Shown here: piece after piece, positions 59,227 through 64,000 of the stretch | How the letters are laid out: each line of letters begins with the position of its first letter | How positions within the stretch are numbered: the stretch's first letter is position 1 | Origin: Xylanibacter ruminicola | GTDB lineage: Bacteria > Bacteroidota > Bacteroidia > Bacteroidales > Bacteroidaceae | DNA length: 64,000 nucleotides | Direction: 5' to 3' | Assembly: GCF_900107775.1 (NCBI RefSeq) | Contig: NZ_FNRF01000002.1 | Coordinates: 685,129 to 749,128 of the forward strand | Program-made: the position numbers and the translations under genes | The notes under the pieces: generated by a model | Database searches by the model: none | What the model saw: the letters and a program-made list of their open reading frames with translations, nothing else | What the model was told of the DNA's origin: nothing

Positions 59227-59257
59227 TTTCGTAATCGGCTGAAAATTAGTAACTTTG
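59227..59257 (+). promoter_or_regulatory. Promoter of the HU gene
   Basis: -7 TAACTTTG (59250-59257) followed by CAGTCCG, with a weak -33 TTTCG near 59227. The leader is about 65 nt. Confidence 0.6.
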
Positions 59258-59326
59258 CAGTCCGAAATCGAAGCATTTCGAGTTTACACATTATTAATAT
59301 ATAAAGAGAAAAGAAACAGATAAGAA

Positions 59327-59602
59327 ATGACAAAGGCAGAAATCATCAACAGAATTGCTGAAGAGACCGGCCTGGCTAAGAAAGATGTAGCCATCTCAGT
59401 AGAGGCATTCATGGAGTGCATCCGCGAGAGTCTCGCTGACGAGAAGGAGAATGTATACCTGCGTGGCTTCGGTACTTTCGTAGTAAAGCGCCGTGCTCAG
59501 AAGACCGCCCGCAACATCTCTAAGAATACCACCTTGGTAATCGAGGCTCACGACTATCCAGCCTTCAAGCCTTCGAAGAGCTTTATTGAAAAAATGAAGT
59601 AA
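59327..59602 (+). CDS. HU-family DNA-binding protein
   Basis: 91 residues, the usual HU length: MTKAEIINRIAEETGLAKKD, ISVEAFMECIRESL, and the DNA-bending arm region VYLRGFGTFVVKRRAQKTAR with NISKNTTLVIEAHDYPAFKP. It bends and compacts DNA and could assist site-specific recombination. It precedes a tiny basic protein gene by 25 bp and then RNase G, an arrangement typical of Prevotella and Bacteroides chromosomes. Confidence 0.95.
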   Translation: MTKAEIINRIAEETGLAKKDVAISVEAFMECIRESLADEKENVYLRGFGTFVVKRRAQKTARNISKNTTLVIEAHDYPAFKPSKSFIEKMK

Positions 59603-59627
59603 TTAACATTATAAATTATTTAGTATT

Positions 59628-59717
59628 ATGCCAAACGGAAAGAAAAAGAAGGGCCACAAGATGGCTACTCACAAGCGTAAGAAGCGCCTGCGCAAGAATC
59701 GTCATAAGAGCAAGTAA
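59628..59717 (+). CDS. 29-residue basic protein, AURKAIP1/COX24-like (mS38/bS22-type)
   Basis: A 29-residue, almost wholly basic peptide: MPNGKKKKGHKMATHKRKKR then LRKNRHKSK. The spacing of the KRKKRLRKNRHK block resembles the COX24 domain of mitochondrial mS38 and the mycobacterial small-subunit protein bS22, so a ribosomal location is likely. It is easily missed by gene callers. It sits 25 bp after HU and before RNase G. Confidence 0.8.
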   Translation: MPNGKKKKGHKMATHKRKKRLRKNRHKSK

Positions 59718-59858
59718 ATCTTGATCCTCTGTGACCAATAGTAAAGAAATGAAAGGAGTGTGTCTTGCTAATCTATAATGGATAGCGGCACACCCTTTTT
59801 AGTGCTAACGAGACATTCCCTCAAGAAAAAAAACAGAAAACATTTAAGGAGAAAGACA

Positions 59859-61433
59859 ATGACAAGTGAAGTTATCATTGATGTGCAGCCAAAGGACATA
59901 AGCATTGCCCTGCTCGAGGATAAGCAGCTGGTAGAGTACCAGCAGGAGCAGCGCACAGCCTCGTTCTCGGTGGGCAACATTTATGTGGCAAAGGTAAAGA
60001 AGCTGATGCCAGGACTTAACGCTTGTTTCGTTGATGTCGGAGCCGAACGTGTTGCATTCCTGCATTATCTTGATCTGGGAACTCAATTTAACTCTTACGA
60101 GAAATATCTGAAACAGGTAGTGAGCGACCGCAAGAAGCTCTACCCTATCCAGAAAGCCCACATCCAGCCAGAACTCAAAAAGGATGGCAGCATTGCCAAC
60201 ACCTTGAAAGTTGGTCAGGAAATACTGGTACAAATTGTAAAGGAACCTATAAATACCAAGGGTCCACGACTCACCTGCGAGTTGAGTTTTGCTGGCCGTT
60301 ATCTGGTACTGATTCCTTTCGAGGAAGGTGTTTCTGTTTCGACCAAAATCAAGAAGGGCGAAGAACGTAGCCGACTGAAACAGCTTATTCAGAGCATCAA
60401 GCCAAAGAATTTCGGTGTTATTGTACGTACAGTAGCCGAGGGAAAGCGCGCAGCTGAACTTGATGCCGAGCTGAAGATACTGTTGAAGCGTTGGGAAGAC
60501 GTGATTAGCAAAGTACAGAAGACCACAGAGCGACCACAACTCTGCTTCGAGGAGGAAAGCAGGGCCGTAGCACTGTTGCGCGATCTCTTCAATCCCACTT
60601 ACGACGGCATCCATGTAAACGACAGCGGCATCTACGACGAAATCAAGAACTATCTGGGACTCATCGCACCCGAAAAGAAGGATATCGTGAAGCTCTATAA
60701 CGGCACGGTACCCATTTTCGACAATTTCGATGTAACCAAGCAACTCAAGTCGGGCTTTGGAAAAACGGTAAACTACAAACATGGTGCTTATCTGATTATC
60801 GAACACACAGAGGCCATGCATGTAGTGGATGTTAACAGCGGTACGCGAATCAAGAAAGAGAACAACCAGGAGGCCAACGCCCTCGAGACCAACCTTGGAG
60901 CAGCCGACGAGCTGGCCCGCCAGCTCAGACTCCGTGATATGGGCGGTATCATCATCGTCGACTTTATCGACATGAAGTTACCCGAGGACCGCCAGCTGCT
61001 CTACGAGCGCATGTGTAAGAACATGCAGAAGGACAGAGCCAAGCACAATATCCTGCCACTTTCTAAGTTCGGACTGATGCAGATTACCCGTCAACGCGTT
61101 CGCCCAGCTATGAATGTGAACGTTGAGGAAACCTGCCCCACTTGTTTCGGTAAAGGCACTATCAAGTCGAGCATCCTGTTCACTGATACCCTCGAGAGTA
61201 AGATTGACACCCTAGTAAATAAGATAGGTATGCGCAAGTTCTATCTGCACGTTCATCCCTACGTTGCCGCCTACATTAACCAAGGCCTGTTCAGCCTCAA
61301 GATGAAGTGGCAAATGAAGTACGGACTGGGCGTACGGGTCATCCCCTCGCAGAAGCTGGCGTTCCTTCAGTACGAGTTCTATGATGCCGACAAGCAATTC
61401 ATAGACATGAAGGAAGAAATCGAAACAAAGTAA
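59859..61433 (+). CDS. rng: Ribonuclease G/E family endoribonuclease
   Basis: About 524 residues from the ATG at 59859 (MTSEVIIDVQPKDISIALLE). It is preceded by AAGGAG, an unusual Shine-Dalgarno match for this phylum, and an upstream in-frame ATG adds an unlikely basic extension. The S1 RNA-binding domain covers residues 40-120 (VGNIYVAKVKKLMPGLNACF). The catalytic DNase I-like part contains VVDVNSGTR and IIIVDFIDM with the Asp pair. The zinc-link CPTCFGKG follows. It trims rRNA and cuts mRNA. No long degradosome tail, so RNase G type. Confidence 0.93.
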   Translation: MTSEVIIDVQPKDISIALLEDKQLVEYQQEQRTASFSVGNIYVAKVKKLMPGLNACFVDVGAERVAFLHYLDLGTQFNSYEKYLKQVVSDRKKLYPIQKAHIQPELKKDGSIANTLKVGQEILVQIVKEPINTKGPRLTCELSFAGRYLVLIPFEEGVSVSTKIKKGEERSRLKQLIQSIKPKNFGVIVRTVAEGKRAAELDAELKILLKRWEDVISKVQKTTERPQLCFEEESRAVALLRDLFNPTYDGIHVNDSGIYDEIKNYLGLIAPEKKDIVKLYNGTVPIFDNFDVTKQLKSGFGKTVNYKHGAYLIIEHTEAMHVVDVNSGTRIKKENNQEANALETNLGAADELARQLRLRDMGGIIIVDFIDMKLPEDRQLLYERMCKNMQKDRAKHNILPLSKFGLMQITRQRVRPAMNVNVEETCPTCFGKGTIKSSILFTDTLESKIDTLVNKIGMRKFYLHVHPYVAAYINQGLFSLKMKWQMKYGLGVRVIPSQKLAFLQYEFYDADKQFIDMKEEIETK

Positions 61434-61457
61434 TGAAACTCTTATATCGAAAAATCT

Positions 61458-62642
61458 ATGCTCACACTAAAAATCCTATTCTGGGCCATGTTGCTCATAG
61501 TATTCTACACCTATTTAGGTTATGGAATTCTACTATACATCATCCTCAGGCTAAAACGGCTTTTTGCGGGCGCTCCCCGCAAGGCCGTTGTGCCTGCCGA
61601 TGAACAGCTGCCCACCATCACCCTGCTTATTTGTGCTTATAACGAAGAAGACGTGGTGGCCGAGAAGATGGCCAACACGCTGGCTATCGATTACCCCCGC
61701 GAAAAATTCCACATCATGTGGGTAACCGATGGTAGCACCGACCGCACCAACGAGTTGCTCAAGGCCTACCCCGAGGTTGATATCGTGTTCAGTCCCGAGC
61801 GCCGCGGTAAGTCGGCAGCCCTTAAGCACGGCTTACAGGAACTCAAGACCCGCTATGTGGCCTTTACCGATGCCAACACCATGATCAACCCAGGCGCCAT
61901 GAAGGAGATTGCCCGCCTGTTTACCGACCCCACCGTGGGCTGCGTATCGGGCGAGAAACGCGTGGCCGCCCGCAAGGAGGATCAGATGGCTGCCGAGGGC
62001 GAAGGACTCTACTGGCGTTACGAGAGCACTTTGAAACGCTGGGACAGCGAGCTCTTCTCGGCCATGGGTGCCGCCGGCGAGCTTTACGCCATGGATCCCA
62101 CACTCATCCGCGAGGTTCCCGACAATGCACTGTTAGACGATTTCATGATGTCGATGTACGTGGTACGCGACGGCAAGCGCATCGCCTACACTGCCGACGC
62201 CTACGCTCAGGAGTACGGCTCTGCCAACATTTTTGAAGAGAGCAAGCGCAAGCGCCGCATCGCTGCCGGCGGACTTCAAAGCATCTGGTGGTTGCGCAGT
62301 CTGCTCAACCCCATCAAGTACCCGCTGGTAAGCTTCCAGTACATCAGTCATCGCGTGCTGCGTTGGAGCGTTACTCCAATCGCCATGGTTATTTTACTGG
62401 GTATCAGCGTATTACTTTCAGTAATGCGCGCAGGTTTATTCTACGATTTGATGTTAGCAGCGCAGATTCTGTTCTATCTGGGCGCCTTTGCAGGCTGGCT
62501 TTTGGCCCGCCACGGCGTTAAGAACAAGCTGCTTTACACCGCCTACTATTTTGTGTTTATGAACCTCAATGTTTTTCGCGGAATGGCCTATCTGCGCAGC
62601 CATAATCACAGTGGCGCATGGGAAAAAGCTAAGAGAAGTTGA
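61458..62642 (+). CDS. Membrane-bound family 2 glycosyltransferase
   Basis: 394 residues. One N-terminal membrane helix (ILFWAMLLIVFYTYLGYGIL), a GT-A catalytic domain with LLICAYNEEDVVAEKM, VTDGSTDRT, VAFTDANTM and LLDDFMMSMYV, and three C-terminal hydrophobic helices (AMVILLGISVLLSVM onward). Layout matches processive or polysaccharide GT2 enzymes (BcsA/HasA/PgaC-like) facing the cytosol. Sugar donor and product are unknown. It starts 24 bp after RNase G, so the two may be co-transcribed. Confidence 0.9.
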   Translation: MLTLKILFWAMLLIVFYTYLGYGILLYIILRLKRLFAGAPRKAVVPADEQLPTITLLICAYNEEDVVAEKMANTLAIDYPREKFHIMWVTDGSTDRTNELLKAYPEVDIVFSPERRGKSAALKHGLQELKTRYVAFTDANTMINPGAMKEIARLFTDPTVGCVSGEKRVAARKEDQMAAEGEGLYWRYESTLKRWDSELFSAMGAAGELYAMDPTLIREVPDNALLDDFMMSMYVVRDGKRIAYTADAYAQEYGSANIFEESKRKRRIAAGGLQSIWWLRSLLNPIKYPLVSFQYISHRVLRWSVTPIAMVILLGISVLLSVMRAGLFYDLMLAAQILFYLGAFAGWLLARHGVKNKLLYTAYYFVFMNLNVFRGMAYLRSHNHSGAWEKAKRS

Positions 62643-62671
62643 AAATTTTGCTAATTTTCTTTCATTTTTCT

Positions 62672-62701
62672 TTTGTGTTTACAAAAAAAGCATTACCTTT
62701 G
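62672..62701 (+). promoter_or_regulatory. Promoter of the hybrid histidine kinase gene
   Basis: -33 TTTG (62672-62675), 18-bp spacer, -7 TACCTTTG (62694-62701), 27 bp before the ATG at 62729. Confidence 0.7.
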
Positions 62702-62728
62702 TAGCCAAATAGTGATTTTTGACGACAA

Positions 62729-63982
62729 ATGGAATATAGCGAGAAGGAAGTAATGCTTCAGAAATACGCGGAGGCTAACCGCAAATTATCCCTTGCGCAA
62801 GAACAGTTGGCCATCGCAACGCAGAAACTGAAGGAATATGAGGAGAAGGCCCAAAAAGCAGAAAAAGCGAGCAAGATGAAGTCGCTTTTCTTGGCTAATA
62901 TGAGCCACGAAATCCGCACCCCCTTGAATGCCATCGAGGGTTTCTCTCGCGTATTGGTCGAGACTGATTCTCAGGAAGACCGCATGAAGTTCTTCGAAAT
63001 CATTGAAAGCAACAACAACCGTTTGATGAGTCTGGTAAACGAGATCCTCGACCTCTCGCGTGTAGAGTCGGGCGAAATCGTGATGAAGAAGTCGAGCACC
63101 GACCTCAACCAGCTCTGCGACAGCATCAAGAATCTGTTTAAGTTCCGTTGCCCCGAGACGGTAAAGCTCAGTTGGAAGAAGCCCAATATGGCCGTTACCT
63201 TCAATACCGACGCTAACCGTATCACACAGGTATTCTCAAACCTCATCAGCAACGCCTTGAAACATACTTCGGCTGGCAGCATCACCTATGGTTACCGCAT
63301 GCTCGACGAAGGCTCAAACATCGAATTCTTTGTCCAGGATACCGGTACAGGTATTGCCCCCGAAGACCTTCAGCACATCTTTACTACTTACGTTTCTCGC
63401 GATGCCGAGACTAGCAACAACGGCTACGGCCTTGGTTTGGCGCTCTGCAAGATTATCGTAGAGAAGCTGGGCGGTAAGATCTATGTAGAATCAAAGCTTG
63501 GCGAGGGTTCGCTGTTCCATTTTGTGCTGCCCTTCGAGGGTACCATTGGCGGCGTAGCACCAGCCCGCAACACCACCACCTCGAACGTCCGTACCATCCG
63601 TGTAAGCGGCCGCCCCGACGATAAGAACAAGAAGACCATCCTAGTAGCCGAGGACGAGGATAGCAACTACGAACTGGTAAAAATTGTGCTCCACAAGCGT
63701 TACCGCCTTATTCGCGCCCATAACGGTATCGAGGCTGTAACCATGAACGAGGAAGAGCACCCCGATCTGATACTGATGGACATTCGTATGCCCGAGATGA
63801 ACGGTCTTGATGCCACCCGCATCATTAAGGAGATAGATACCGACACTCCCGTTATCGCCCTGAGCGCCTATGCCTTCGAGGAGAATATCCGCGATGCAAA
63901 GGATGCTGGCTGCGACGAGTTCATGGCCAAGCCATTCAAGGTTGAGAACCTGATCGAGATGGTTGGCAAATACCTCGACTAA
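62729..63982 (+). CDS. Cytosolic hybrid histidine kinase with receiver domain
   Basis: 417 residues without membrane helices. An N-terminal coiled coil (LQKYAEANRKLSLAQEQLAI) leads to HisKA with the phospho-accepting His60 in MSHEIRTPLNAIEG. The ATPase domain follows (NLISNALKHT, DTGTGI, NNGYGLGLALCK). A receiver domain comes after it: ILVAEDEDSNYELVKIV, with phospho-acceptor Asp351 in LILMDIRMPEMNG and the Lys in MAKPFK. No output domain, so the signal must pass to another protein. The sensory input must come through the coiled coil or a partner. Stands alone with its own promoter. Confidence 0.93.
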   Translation: MEYSEKEVMLQKYAEANRKLSLAQEQLAIATQKLKEYEEKAQKAEKASKMKSLFLANMSHEIRTPLNAIEGFSRVLVETDSQEDRMKFFEIIESNNNRLMSLVNEILDLSRVESGEIVMKKSSTDLNQLCDSIKNLFKFRCPETVKLSWKKPNMAVTFNTDANRITQVFSNLISNALKHTSAGSITYGYRMLDEGSNIEFFVQDTGTGIAPEDLQHIFTTYVSRDAETSNNGYGLGLALCKIIVEKLGGKIYVESKLGEGSLFHFVLPFEGTIGGVAPARNTTTSNVRTIRVSGRPDDKNKKTILVAEDEDSNYELVKIVLHKRYRLIRAHNGIEAVTMNEEEHPDLILMDIRMPEMNGLDATRIIKEIDTDTPVIALSAYAFEENIRDAKDAGCDEFMAKPFKVENLIEMVGKYLD

Positions 63983-64000
63983 GCATAACTACACATATTT

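Overview
The window is chromosomal DNA from a member of the Bacteroidota, most likely the Prevotellaceae (Prevotella, Segatella or Xylanibacter type). This rests on -7 promoter boxes of the TAnnTTTG form, the NfnA-NfnB fusion, the GGGtGRT/NifU-like pair, AraC-type regulators, RND and ABC exporters built with their own TolC, and a C-terminal tail of the 'VNGQRV...GIYI' kind common in Prevotella exported proteins. No rRNA, tRNA, CRISPR array or insertion sequence was recognised.

Layout. Positions 1-7247 are core genes on the plus strand: the end of serS, an NfnAB-like flavoprotein, a TtcA/TilS-family PP-loop protein, a PD40-repeat exported protein, uridine phosphorylase and mnmE. Positions 48606-63982 are again ordinary core genes: uracil/xanthine permease, ettA, a hydroxyacid dehydrogenase, GGGtGRT and a NifU-like scaffold, an M3 peptidase, pyruvate kinase, HU, a tiny ribosomal-type protein, RNase G, a glycosyltransferase and a hybrid histidine kinase.

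The 41 kb in between is accessory DNA. The last codons of mnmE (Phe-Cys-Val-Gly-Lys-stop, TTCTGCGTGGGAAAGTGA) recur, in the same orientation and still recognisable as that coding tail, at about 19.03 kb (twice in a row), 30.09 kb and 48.58 kb. The simplest reading is three islands stacked at the mnmE 3' end: A (7.25-19.05 kb, defence-like), B (19.06-30.09 kb, efflux and HipBA) and C (30.1-48.6 kb, ABC exporter and redox operon). No recombinase gene is visible in any of them. The two ends of A, and the two ends of B, carry their own repeated motifs, and the right ends of A and C share sequence blocks. This integrase-less, gene-tail-bounded tandem array is the main candidate for something undescribed.

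Island A carries a compact minus-strand operon: AbiEi antitoxin, two DUF262 proteins (the second with a DUF1524/HNH end), AbiEii toxin, a large protein with a PD-(D/E)xK motif, and an unrecognised protein with a hydrophobic C-terminus. The DUF262 pair sits exactly at the abiEi/abiEii junction, between two diverged 75-bp copies of the abiEi 3' end that preserve stop/start overlaps on both sides. The island also has a free-standing DnaE-type PHP fragment with altered metal ligands, and a three-gene set of shortened AbiEi, RICIN-domain and four-helix membrane proteins.

Island B holds an AraC regulator divergent from an RND tripartite pump, bracketed by the 3' tails of a uvrA-like and a flavodoxin-like gene, then a YgjP-like metalloprotease, a TauE permease and hipBA. 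Island C holds a YbhFSR-like ABC exporter with its own adaptor and TolC and a divergent AraC gene, a stretch of decayed genes with a 22-bp tandem array, a Nim-like flavoprotein, and a third AraC gene divergent from an eight-gene redox/detoxification operon. Four adjacent genes of the ABC exporter each contain a different in-frame nucleotide repeat, and the NfnAB-like gene contains a fifth.
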